Shown here piece by piece: positions 53,093 to 61,630 of a stretch of 64,000 nucleotides of DNA. The DNA is taken from the NCBI RefSeq assembly GCF_014640255.1, contig NZ_BMGP01000003.1, positions 372,001-436,000 of the forward strand. Reading direction: 5' to 3'. Under the pieces are notes generated by a model. It did not search any database, was not told the DNA's origin, and saw nothing but the letters and a program-made list of their open reading frames with translations. Each line of letters opens with the position of its first letter. The first letter of the stretch is position 1. The stretch comes from Subtercola lobariae (GTDB lineage: Bacteria > Actinomycetota > Actinomycetes > Actinomycetales > Microbacteriaceae). Made by a program: the position numbers and the translations under genes.

Positions 53093-53229
53093 CCAGCGGC
53101 AGGCGCAGGCGTATGGAGGCCTCCGCTACCCGCCAGCGGCAGGCGCAGGCGTATGGAGGCCTCCGCTACCCGCCAGCGGCAGGCGCAGGCGTATGGAGGC
53201 CTCCGCTACCCGCCAGCGGTTGGCGCAGG
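53093..53229. repeat. 40-bp tandem repeat covering the UPF0182 stop codon
   Basis: Three exact 40-bp units (53093-53132, 53133-53172, 53173-53212) and a partial fourth. Each contains the palindrome GGAGGCCTCC. The UPF0182 stop codon (53206-53208) lies in the third unit, so two extra copies lie downstream of the gene. The unit length is not a multiple of three. No spacers, so this is not a CRISPR array. Confidence 0.95.
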
Positions 53230-56181
53230 CGTGGGTGTATCGGTGCTCGGCGCGTCGGTACTCGGCGTCGTCGTGGTCGGCGTGCCACCGCTGGCCGCGA
53301 TGGCCGCGTCGACCGCAGCCTTCAGCTGAGCATCCGCTACGCCGTAGGCTGCCCAGTCGGCTGCTTTGAGGGCTGCATCTCGGGCATCCAGTGCAGCCTG
53401 AGCGTTGTTGAGTGCCGTTTGCAGCGCCGCGTTGTTCGTTGCTGGGGTTGCGGGGTCGGTCGTCGTTCCGGTGCCCGCACCGGTACTGGGCACAGGTGTA
53501 TTGCCGTCACCTGCCGTGGCCCCCGAATCACCGCCGAACAGATCGTCGAGGGCTGCGTCGAGCGTGTCTTCGAAGGCGATCTTGTCACCGAAGCCCACCA
53601 AGATCTTCTGCAGCAGCGGATAACTCGTTTCACCACGCGACTGTACATAGACCGGTTGCACGTAAAGCAGCCCGCCACCGACCGGCAGCGTGAGCAGGTT
53701 ACCGCTCAGCACTTCTGTCGAGCCCTGTTTCAGCAGGTTGAGAGCCTGTGACACCGTCGGATCGGAGCTGAACTTGTTCTGCTCTTGGCCAGGGCCGGGT
53801 ACCGTGGCGTCTTTCGGCAGCGTCAGCAGCCTCAGGGTGCCGAAATCGGCAGACTTCACCCCCGCAGTGTCACCGGCGTTCGAATCGACCGCCAGATAGC
53901 CGTTGAGGCTCTTGGAGGTGTCTTCACCGGTCAGCGGTATGAACGTGGAGTAGAGCGAATACTGAGGCTGATCTTGCCCCGGCATCTGCAGCGTCAGGTA
54001 GTACGGCGGTTGCAGCGTGGGGTTGGTGGCCGGTGAGATGGGGTCGTTCGGGGTGGTCCAGGCGTCTTCACGCGAGTAGAACGACCCGGCGTCGGTCACG
54101 TGGTACTGACCGAGAATGGCCCGCTGCACTTTGAACAGGTCTGCCGGGTACCGCACGTGGCTCATCAGTTGAGCACTCATGTCGCTCATCGGCTTCACCG
54201 TTGCGGGAAAGATCTTCTCCCAGGTCTGCAGCATCGGGTCGGTGTCGTCCCACGCGTAGAGCGTGACCTTGCCGTCGTAGGCGTCGACCGTTGCCTTCAC
54301 CGAGTTGCGAATGTAGTTGATGTTGTTGTCGACCTCATAGCCCGGCTTCGGGGTGTAGGTGTCGGCAATGGCCGCACTCAGCCCCTCGGTCTTCGAGTAC
54401 GGGTAGTTCGACGAGGTGGTGTAACCGTCGACGATCCACACCACTCGGCCATCGACCACCGAGGCGTAGGGGTCGGAGTCGATGGTCAGGTACGGCGCGA
54501 CCTTCGACACGCGCGTGGCGGGGTCGCGGTTGTAAAGAATCTGCGAGTCGTTGTTTACCGCATCAGAGAGAAAGATCTCGGTCGACTGAAACTTCAGCGC
54601 ATACGCGAGCCGGTTGAACACGTTGTCGAGCTTGGGCCCGCCATCACCACTGAACGTGGTGTAGGTCTGCTGAGCATCCGCATTGCCCGACGGGTAGTCG
54701 AGCTCGGTCGGCTTCGTTCCGGCGGGCGCCCCCACGATGGAGTAGGTGGGCGAATTCTCACCGAAATAAATGCGGGGTTCGTAGTCGCCCAGCACGCCGG
54801 TGCTCGGGATGCCCGACTCAGCGAACACGGGCTGACCATCGGCCGAGCGCTGGTTGCCATACGCGGCCACCACGCCGTACCCGTGCGTGTAGACCACAGT
54901 CTGGTTGTACCAGCTCGCCGAGGTGCCCAATTGGGTCAGGTTGAGGTCACGAACGGTGGTGACCGTGTCTTGGCTCTGCCCGTTCACCTCGTAGCGGTCG
55001 ACGTTGAGGTCGGTCGGAAACTGGTAGTACTGCCTGAACTGCTGCAGCGCGGCGAACGTCGACGACACGAGCGCAGGGTCGAGAATGCGGATGCTCGAGG
55101 TGGTCGCCGCGTCAGCCCGGAGCGCCCCCGCCTCAGCCGTCGTGGTGGCGTTATAGGGAATCGTCTGAACGTCTGCGACCCCGTACGCATCACGCGTCAT
55201 GTCGATATTTCGTTGCAGGTAGGGCGCTTCGAGGCTGCGCTCAGAAGGATCGACCTGAAAACGCTGCACGACCCAGGGGGTCAGCGAACCGAGAATGATG
55301 GCGCTGATGATCAGCAGCGCGGTGCCGATGACGGGCAGCCGCCAACGGCCGATGAAGGCCGCTACGAAGAACAGAATCGCCACCAGAATGGCGATGCCCG
55401 AGAGAATCTGAAGGCCGGGAATAGTGGCGTTCACATCGGAGTACGACGCCCCGGTGAGGAGCCCGCCACTCGCCGTGAGCGTGGCGTACTGGTCGAGCCA
55501 GATGCTGATGCCCTGCAGCAGCAGGTACACACCTGCGGTGATGGCGATTTGGATGCGCGCCGTTTTCGAGATGCGAACTTCACGTTGCCCGAAGCGAATC
55601 GCGCCGTACAGGTAGCTCGTGGCCAGGGCTGCGATGCCCGAGATCAACACAACGGCAGAGGCAAAGCCCACGACGCTCTGCCAGAACGGCAGGTCGTAGA
55701 CGTAGAAAGAGATGTCGAGGTTGAACTGCGGGTCGGTCTTGCCGAACGACGTGCGATTCAGGTACATCAGAACGACTTGCCAGCGGGTTGCGGCGGCAAC
55801 ACCCGCAAACAGCCCCAAGAGGGCCGGTATTCCGAAAGCCGCAAGTCGGCGCAGCGGTTCGACGACCTGCTGATAGCGGTCGAGTTGCGAATTCAGCTTG
55901 GCGTACACCGGCCTGAAGCGAAACGCGATCTCGATGCTCACGAACACCGGAATCGCCATGGCGAAGAACCCGACGAAGAACATCACACCGCCGGCAACCC
56001 ACTGCGTGGTCAGAACGCTGAGGTAACCGAGCTGGTTGAACCACAAGACCTCGGTGTACAGATTCGTGAAGACGAAGAAAAGAATGGCCAGAACCGCGAC
56101 GATCGCAATGGCGATCGCAATGACCGTTCGCGACCTTCGTGCGGGCTTCTGCGCGGGGTTCTGCGCGGTAGACGTTGTCAC
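53206..56181 (-). CDS. UPF0182 family large membrane protein
   Basis: 991 residues: about seven to eight membrane helices in the first 330, then a large extracellular region with YNATTTAEAGALRADAATTSSIRILDP and DPYASVVDGRVVWIVDGYTTS, characteristic of UPF0182 (Rv3193c in M. tuberculosis). The function is unknown. The last 120 residues are Ala/Thr/Pro-rich. GTG 56181 has AAGAGG six bases upstream. It lies downstream of the YlbL-type protease gene on the same strand, the same order as in mycobacteria. Confidence 0.9.
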   Translation of the reverse strand: MTTSTAQNPAQKPARRSRTVIAIAIAIVAVLAILFFVFTNLYTEVLWFNQLGYLSVLTTQWVAGGVMFFVGFFAMAIPVFVSIEIAFRFRPVYAKLNSQLDRYQQVVEPLRRLAAFGIPALLGLFAGVAAATRWQVVLMYLNRTSFGKTDPQFNLDISFYVYDLPFWQSVVGFASAVVLISGIAALATSYLYGAIRFGQREVRISKTARIQIAITAGVYLLLQGISIWLDQYATLTASGGLLTGASYSDVNATIPGLQILSGIAILVAILFFVAAFIGRWRLPVIGTALLIISAIILGSLTPWVVQRFQVDPSERSLEAPYLQRNIDMTRDAYGVADVQTIPYNATTTAEAGALRADAATTSSIRILDPALVSSTFAALQQFRQYYQFPTDLNVDRYEVNGQSQDTVTTVRDLNLTQLGTSASWYNQTVVYTHGYGVVAAYGNQRSADGQPVFAESGIPSTGVLGDYEPRIYFGENSPTYSIVGAPAGTKPTELDYPSGNADAQQTYTTFSGDGGPKLDNVFNRLAYALKFQSTEIFLSDAVNNDSQILYNRDPATRVSKVAPYLTIDSDPYASVVDGRVVWIVDGYTTSSNYPYSKTEGLSAAIADTYTPKPGYEVDNNINYIRNSVKATVDAYDGKVTLYAWDDTDPMLQTWEKIFPATVKPMSDMSAQLMSHVRYPADLFKVQRAILGQYHVTDAGSFYSREDAWTTPNDPISPATNPTLQPPYYLTLQMPGQDQPQYSLYSTFIPLTGEDTSKSLNGYLAVDSNAGDTAGVKSADFGTLRLLTLPKDATVPGPGQEQNKFSSDPTVSQALNLLKQGSTEVLSGNLLTLPVGGGLLYVQPVYVQSRGETSYPLLQKILVGFGDKIAFEDTLDAALDDLFGGDSGATAGDGNTPVPSTGAGTGTTTDPATPATNNAALQTALNNAQAALDARDAALKAADWAAYGVADAQLKAAVDAAIAASGGTPTTTTPSTDAPSTDTPTPAPTAGG

Positions 56182-56271
56182 GTTGAGCCTCTTGTTAGCT
56201 GTGGATGTCAGCTAATCCTAGACAACCTCCGCTGGCAATCCGCCCCGTCAACCTCCCAGTGCGCTGATACT

Positions 56272-57330
56272 TCAGTTACACGTCGGTAACGAATCCATAC
56301 CCTGCCCCGAGCTGATGTCGCCGAGCGCCGTGAGGGAATCTGAAAGGGTTTTCACAGCGAAGACACGCAGCCCGTTCGGCACGTGCCCAACGACTTCATC
56401 GCAGTTGGATGCCGGAGCCAGAAAGTAGCTCGCACCGCTGTCGACGGCGCCGAACATCTTCTGCCTGATGCCGCCGATGGCTCCCACCGTGCCATCTGCA
56501 CTGATGGTGCCCGTGCCTGCGACGTTCTTGCCTCCGTTGAGTTCGCCGGGTGTGAGCTGGTCGATTATGCCGAGGGCGAACATCATTCCGGCGCTCGGGC
56601 CGCCCACGTTGTCGAGCTGGATGTTCACGGTAAAGGGGAACGTGTAGGTGGCTCCGGCACCGATGCCCAGGAGGATGGTGCCGTCACTGGCCTTCGTGGG
56701 CGTGACCTGCACGGTCTGCTGCGCGCCAGAACGGGTGATGACGAGGGTGGCCGGCTGGGCATCCCCGTTGGCCGCGACAGCAGCGCGCAAGTCATCGACA
56801 CTCGTGACGGGTGTGCCGTTGACCGAATCGATGATGTCGCCGACCTGCAGAATTCCGGTGGCGGGCGACCCATCGGCGAGCTGGGCGACGGTGACCTGGG
56901 TGGTGAAAGCGATGTTCAGGTTCGTGAGCGCGGCCGCGATGGCCTCTTGCTGAGAGTCGACCATCATGGCCTGGTTCTCTTGGTTCTGCTGATCGACGGT
57001 CACCTGAGGCGGGTAGATGGCGTCGAGGGGAACGATGGCCTTGCTCGTGTCGAAGAACGCACCCACGATCTCGGCCCAACTGGGCAGGGAGCTCGGCGTG
57101 CCGACCACCGAGACGGTGAGCATGTCGAGCGACCCGGCGGTGGGGTAGGTGGGTGCGCCGGTGATCGAGATGAGAGGCACTTCGCTACCGTCGTGCGAAC
57201 TCGTGCCGAGCGTGTTGAAGACGGGGCCCGGCTGCTCGATGACGTAGGGCGAGGGAATGAAGCTCATGCCGAGCGCGAGCGCCAATGCCGCAATGAGGCT
57301 GACCCAGCCGATGGTTCTGCGCCGCTTCAC
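56272..57330 (-). CDS. PDZ/Lon-like membrane-anchored protease (YlbL family)
   Basis: 352 residues: a signal anchor (about 7-25, IGWVSLIAALALALGMSFIP), a PDZ domain (about 150-220, TGILQVGDIIDSVNGTPV) and a Lon-type Ser-Lys protease domain with the serine in NVGGPSAGMMFALG and the lysine in GAIGGIRQKMFGA. YlbL-type proteases act outside the membrane on division or stress proteins in firmicutes. GTG 57330 follows GAAAGG six to seven bases upstream and is preferred to in-frame extension up to 57879, which has no family match. Confidence 0.9.
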   Translation of the reverse strand: MKRRRTIGWVSLIAALALALGMSFIPSPYVIEQPGPVFNTLGTSSHDGSEVPLISITGAPTYPTAGSLDMLTVSVVGTPSSLPSWAEIVGAFFDTSKAIVPLDAIYPPQVTVDQQNQENQAMMVDSQQEAIAAALTNLNIAFTTQVTVAQLADGSPATGILQVGDIIDSVNGTPVTSVDDLRAAVAANGDAQPATLVITRSGAQQTVQVTPTKASDGTILLGIGAGATYTFPFTVNIQLDNVGGPSAGMMFALGIIDQLTPGELNGGKNVAGTGTISADGTVGAIGGIRQKMFGAVDSGASYFLAPASNCDEVVGHVPNGLRVFAVKTLSDSLTALGDISSGQGMDSLPTCN

Positions 57331-57496
57331 GTCGCCCTTTCGTATTCGCCCCGTCGTGTCGCTGTCGTGTTCGCCACAGGCGCACGGGCAGGCACCCCAG
57401 CTTAGGAGAAATTCCAGCTTGGCCGCTGGGCCACGGGTTAGCGTAGAAGTGGTTGCTGATAGGCGCCATAGAACCAGACGTGAGAGTAGTGCGAGC

Positions 57497-58846
57497 GTGA
57501 GCGACGAGCCCGAGAAGAACCCTGAAGACGAGTTCACCGAAATGCTGCGCCAGTTTCTGTCGGGCAATTCTGAACTCGACCCGTCGAAGCTCGCCAGTGC
57601 AGCCGGCCTGCCCTCTGACCCTGCAGCCGTGGCGCAGCTCATGCAGCAGCTGCAGAATGCGATGAAGCACACCGGCGACGGGGTCGATTGGAAGGTGGCG
57701 CTCGACGCCGCCCAGGAGATCGCCGCGAAAGACGCGGTCTCCATCTCGCCCGGAGCCCGCTCGGCGCTCGAGCAGGCGCTGCACGTGGCAGAGCTGTGGC
57801 TCGACGAGGTGACGTTCGTCGCCGAACTCGCGGCGACGCCCAAGCTGCTCAGCCGCAAGGAGTGGGTCACGGCGACCATGCCGGTGTGGACTCAGGTCGC
57901 CGAGCCGGTGGCGCTGAGCATCGCCGACGCACTGACCCGTGTCTTGAAAGAGCAGGCGCCCGAAGAGCTTTCGGGCATGATGGCGAGCGCCAGTCAGCTG
58001 ATGCGCAACATCGGCGGGGCGTTGTTCGCTATGCAGCTCGGCCAGGTGGTGGGGCAGCTCTCGACCGAAGTGGTGTCGGGCGGCGACGTGGGTATTCCGT
58101 TGATGGGCGATCAGCAGGCGGCGCTTGTTCCGCAGAACCTCGACGAGTTCGGTGAAGGGCTCGATATTCCGGTCGATCAGGTTCAGCTCTACCTCTCGGT
58201 GCGCGAAATCGCTCACGCGCGGCTTTTTCGGCACGCGAAGTGGCTGCGCCTGCACATGATCTCGTCGATTACCGAGTTCGCGAGGGGCATCTCCATCGAC
58301 ACCGATCGGCTCGAAGAACTGGCGAGCGGATTCGACCCGTCGAACCCCGAAGAGTTGCGCCAGGCCATGGTGAGCGGTGCGCTGATTCCGCCGAAGACCG
58401 AGAGCCAACTTCAGGCACTAGCGCGGCTCGAAACCACGCTCGCGCTCGTCGAGGGCTGGGTCGACGTGGTGACGGCGGCGGCGACCGTTCGGTTGCCGCG
58501 GCGTGATGCGGTGGCCGAGACTGTGCGGCGTCGCCGCGCTACGGGTGGCCCCGCAGAGTCGGCGTTCTCCACCCTGGTGGGGCTCGAGCTTCGGCCACGG
58601 CGGCTGCGTGAGGCTGCCGCTCTGTGGCAGGCCGTGACAGACGCGGTAGGGCCAGAGGCACGCGATGCACTGTGGTCGCACCCCGACGTGGTGCCTACCT
58701 CAGAAGACATCGACAATCCCGCTGCGCTGGTGGCTCGACTGCTGGCCGGTGACCCGGAGCCTGACGAGATGGATCAGGCCATCGAAGACTTCTTTCGCGA
58801 GCAAGAGAATGGGCCGGGCGAGACCGAGGCGCCGCCGGCCGTGTAG
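57497..58846 (+). CDS. DUF2342 zinc-metallohydrolase-like protein
   Basis: 449 residues, largely helical. The segment VREIAHARLFRHAKWLRLHM is at the place of the metal site in this family (Rv3195-like, sometimes called coenzyme F420 biosynthesis-associated or zinc-dependent metalloprotease). A canonical HExxH is not present; the two histidines and nearby acidic residues may still bind metal. GTG 57497 is chosen because it begins at the acidic EPEKNPEDEFTEML N-terminus typical of the family. Divergent from the YlbL gene. Function unproven. Confidence 0.8.
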   Translation: MSDEPEKNPEDEFTEMLRQFLSGNSELDPSKLASAAGLPSDPAAVAQLMQQLQNAMKHTGDGVDWKVALDAAQEIAAKDAVSISPGARSALEQALHVAELWLDEVTFVAELAATPKLLSRKEWVTATMPVWTQVAEPVALSIADALTRVLKEQAPEELSGMMASASQLMRNIGGALFAMQLGQVVGQLSTEVVSGGDVGIPLMGDQQAALVPQNLDEFGEGLDIPVDQVQLYLSVREIAHARLFRHAKWLRLHMISSITEFARGISIDTDRLEELASGFDPSNPEELRQAMVSGALIPPKTESQLQALARLETTLALVEGWVDVVTAAATVRLPRRDAVAETVRRRRATGGPAESAFSTLVGLELRPRRLREAAALWQAVTDAVGPEARDALWSHPDVVPTSEDIDNPAALVARLLAGDPEPDEMDQAIEDFFREQENGPGETEAPPAV

Positions 58847-58984
58847 CGGCCTGCCGGGTGGTCGTCTGCGAGGTGGCGGCCTGCCGGGTGGTCGTCTGCG
58901 AGGTGGCGGTCTGCCGGGTGGCGGCCTGCCGGGCGGCCCGTCTGCCGGGTGGCCGTCTGCCGGGTGGCCCGTCTGCCGCTCGGG
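58847..58984. repeat. Degenerate 15-bp tandem repeat after the DUF2342 stop codon
   Basis: About nine units of the type GTCTGCCGGGTGGCC or GCCTGCCGGGTGGTC, with copies such as GTCTGCGAGGTGGCG. The array starts right after the TAG. It has no start codon and ends 77 nt before the next gene. Confidence 0.88.
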
Positions 58985-59061
58985 CCCGTCGTTCCGGGCT
59001 TCTCGGCGTCTCCTGTGGATAACTTCGCGGGCTGATTGGCTGTGCGTTGCACCATTGACGC

Positions 59062-59946
59062 ATGACCTTCTCCAGCTACCGACTCGACCCACGATTTCCC
59101 CTCGTCTGGCGCACGCCGTCGTCGCTCCAAATCGGAGTCGACCACGCCCTCGCGCGCTTCGATTCGGTATCAGCGGCCGACGAGATCATGCTGCATGCGT
59201 TAAGGGTGGGCGCGGGTTTCGAGGGGCTCCGGATGCTCGCCGAAGACGCCACGGGTGACGCGGGCGCTCTGACGCGAGTACTCGAGCGCGTACGACCGGC
59301 CCTCGACTCTGCGCGGGCCTCGCCCTTCGCGGGGGCTGACATCGTGGTGGAGGGCGACTCCCCCGCTGCCTCAGCGCTGCGGCGGTTGTTCGCTCAACTG
59401 GTTGCGCGCGGCAGCGCGGTTGGTGGCGGCGGCGGCGACACGCGGCCCGACCTCGCGGTGATCGTTGCCGCGTGGGCCGTTCGGCCGGCCGACGCCGCGC
59501 GCTGGCTACGCCAAGACGTTGCGCACCTGGCGGTGGTATTCAGCGATCAGGAGGCACGCATCGGGCCTCTCGTGACGCCCGGCACGGGGCCCTGCCTGCA
59601 CTGCGTCGAACGGGCCGCCATTTCGCGCGACGCGGCCTGGCCGGCCATGGCGAGTCAATTGCTCGGTCGCCGGGCGACAAGCGAAGAACCGCTGCTCGTC
59701 GCATCGGTCAGCGCCATCACGGCGCGTCTCGTTCGTGGGCACCTGGCGCGCGACGGGCGAGGGTTGCGCCCGGGCGCTGTGGTGCATGTGAACGCCGCGA
59801 GCGGTGTCGTCACCGAGACCGTGCGGAGCGTGCATCCGGAGTGTGCGTGTCAAGCTCTGCCAGAAAACGCGACGGAGCACGGGTCTGAGCCCTGGTCGAA
59901 CCTGTCGCAGCCCACGAGAGTGCCAGTCGTTGACGCGCGCGGGTGA
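59062..59946 (+). CDS. ThiF/E1-like protein (TOMM cyclodehydratase-domain type)
   Basis: 294 residues with a Rossmann-like core (LAVIVAAWAVRPADAARWLRQD), a zinc-type cysteine pair in GPCLHCVERAA and another in HPECACQ. Similar proteins are labelled 'TOMM precursor leader peptide-binding protein' or cyclodehydratase-domain protein, but no YcaO, precursor peptide or oxidase is nearby. Position matches Rv3196 in the mycobacterial order, so this is a conserved housekeeping gene of unknown role and not a lone biosynthetic part. Its last 137 nt overlap the end of the uvrD gene on the other strand. Confidence 0.72.
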   Translation: MTFSSYRLDPRFPLVWRTPSSLQIGVDHALARFDSVSAADEIMLHALRVGAGFEGLRMLAEDATGDAGALTRVLERVRPALDSARASPFAGADIVVEGDSPAASALRRLFAQLVARGSAVGGGGGDTRPDLAVIVAAWAVRPADAARWLRQDVAHLAVVFSDQEARIGPLVTPGTGPCLHCVERAAISRDAAWPAMASQLLGRRATSEEPLLVASVSAITARLVRGHLARDGRGLRPGAVVHVNAASGVVTETVRSVHPECACQALPENATEHGSEPWSNLSQPTRVPVVDARG

Positions 59947-61630
59947 CGCCCACGTACAGCAGGCGGCGCTCTTCGTCGATCTGCTCGAGAGAAGTGGCGT
60001 ACGAGATGGGCACCAGCCCTTCGCTGAGCCCGGCGATGAAAACGGTGGGCCATTCGAGCCCCTTCGCCGAATGCAGGGTCGCCAGGGTGACAGCCGAGAT
60101 GGTGGGTTCGTGTTGCCCGGCTTGACGCTCGAGAAGCTCGTCGGTGAACACGCGAAACGTGGTGCGCGGCGGTTGCTGCTCGGCAAGGCTCATGATGGCG
60201 TTCAACGATTCCCAGCGATCGCGCGCCGCGCCGCGGCCCTCTGGCGGGCTCTGCGACCACCCCAGAGAACGCAGCACGTCGCTGACCGATTTGAAGAGCG
60301 GTTCACCCGAAATCGAAACAGAGGCGGCTCGCAACGACATCACGGCCTGTTTCACTTCGGGCAGGTCGAAAAAGCGCTTGGCGCCCCGAATCTGGTACGT
60401 GACCCCGGCCTCAGCCAACGCGCCCTCGAGGGCGGCGGCCTGAGCGTTCATGCGGTAGAGCACCGCGATGTCTTCGGGCTTCGTGCCGTCTGCGATGAGT
60501 CTGGCCACCGATTCGGCCACCCCGCGAGCCTCGCTCGCCTCAGAAGCGTACGGGGTCACGACCGGCTCCGGGCCGCGAGAAAAGGCGGCTCCGGCGCCCG
60601 CTGCGACGAGATTCAAGGCTCCGGTGCGGCCGCGCATGAGCCGATTCGCCGTGTCGACGATGGCCGGAGTCGAGCGGTAGTTCTGCTCGAGTCTCACCAC
60701 CGTGCCGTTGGGGTGGGTGCGCGCGAACGACAGCAGAAAATCGGCCCGAGCGCCTGCGAACGAGTAGATGGTCTGGCTGGCATCTCCCACCACGCAGAGG
60801 TCTCGGCGATCGCCGAGCCACAACGACAGAAGGTGGTGCTGCAGGGGCGACACGTCTTGAAATTCATCGACCACGAAGAACCGGTACTGTTCGCGCACCT
60901 GCATTGCCACCGACGGCTCGCTCTCGATCATGCCGGCGGTCGCCAGCAAAACGTCTTCGAAGTCGAGTTGCTTGCGTTCGTCTTTCACCCGCTCGTATTC
61001 GAGCTGCAGGTCGACGACCTGCGAAATGCTCAGCGAGCCGGGCTGCGTTCTCGACGTGTAGGCGGCACGCTCATACTGCTCAAGGGTGAGATTCGAGATC
61101 TTTCGCCACTCGATCTCGGCGGCCAGGTCTCGAAGCGATGCCGTGTCGACCCGCAGCTTCAGGCCCTCGGCCACCTGCCCGAGCAGGCGTGCCTTGCCGT
61201 CGAGCAGACGAGGCACATCACCTCCGACCACCTGCGGCCAGAAGAAGTTCAACTGCGCCAGGGCGGCGGAGTGAAACGTGCGCGCGGCAACAGTGCCCGC
61301 ACCGAGAGGGCGCAGACGCGAGCGGAGCTCGGCCGCCGAACGAGCCGTAAAGGTCAGCGCCATCACCTTGTTCGGCGGAAAAACGCCTGTGGCAACGCCG
61401 TAGGCGATGCGGTGGGTGATGGCGCGGGTCTTGCCGGTACCTGCTCCGGCGAGCACCGACATCGGGCCCAGCAGAGTGGTCGCCACCACACGCTGTTCGT
61501 CGTCGAGTGCGGTGAGCAGCGCCTCGGGGCCGGCCGATTCGCGCGGCGGCGGTACGGGCATCCGCTCGCCAGCAAGCTGGTCGCGGTCGAAGGAGTCGCC
61601 CTGCATCGTTCGGCCTGCAGCCACGCTCAC
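59810..61630 (-). CDS. uvrD2: UvrD/Rep superfamily helicase (UvrD2-like, short form)
   Basis: 606 residues with the SF1A motifs: LAGAGTGKTRAITHRIAYG (Walker A), FVVDEFQDVSPLQ (Walker B), VVGDASQTIYSFAGA, RLEQNYRS and YVGVTRARQRLALS (motif VI). The protein ends about 30 residues after motif VI and so lacks the tetracysteine and HRDC domain that give mycobacterial UvrD2 about 700 residues. GTG 61630 overlaps the nudC stop (GTGA). DNA repair helicase; whether it unwinds alone is unknown. Confidence 0.85.
   Translation of the reverse strand: MSVAAGRTMQGDSFDRDQLAGERMPVPPPRESAGPEALLTALDDEQRVVATTLLGPMSVLAGAGTGKTRAITHRIAYGVATGVFPPNKVMALTFTARSAAELRSRLRPLGAGTVAARTFHSAALAQLNFFWPQVVGGDVPRLLDGKARLLGQVAEGLKLRVDTASLRDLAAEIEWRKISNLTLEQYERAAYTSRTQPGSLSISQVVDLQLEYERVKDERKQLDFEDVLLATAGMIESEPSVAMQVREQYRFFVVDEFQDVSPLQHHLLSLWLGDRRDLCVVGDASQTIYSFAGARADFLLSFARTHPNGTVVRLEQNYRSTPAIVDTANRLMRGRTGALNLVAAGAGAAFSRGPEPVVTPYASEASEARGVAESVARLIADGTKPEDIAVLYRMNAQAAALEGALAEAGVTYQIRGAKRFFDLPEVKQAVMSLRAASVSISGEPLFKSVSDVLRSLGWSQSPPEGRGAARDRWESLNAIMSLAEQQPPRTTFRVFTDELLERQAGQHEPTISAVTLATLHSAKGLEWPTVFIAGLSEGLVPISYATSLEQIDEERRLLYVGVTRARQRLALSWAATGSTRAQTRAPSRFLAELDTHTPDARSARSR

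Noticed and set aside
53093-53229. Regular 40-bp repeats that might suggest a CRISPR array
   Set aside because: The units follow each other without spacers and contain a gene's stop codon; no cas gene is near.
54100-56289. A 729-codon open frame on the plus strand opposite the UPF0182 gene
   Set aside because: High-GC shadow of the opposite gene: very rich in Arg, Gly and Val, no family motif and no ribosome binding site.
57331-57879. N-terminal extension of the YlbL-type protease to 57879
   Set aside because: It lacks family similarity, runs through the divergent DUF2342 gene, and GTG 57330 has a good ribosome binding site followed by a signal anchor.
59062-59946. RiPP (TOMM) biosynthetic cluster around the ThiF-like gene
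   Set aside because: No YcaO protein, dehydrogenase or short precursor with a leader lies within the window.
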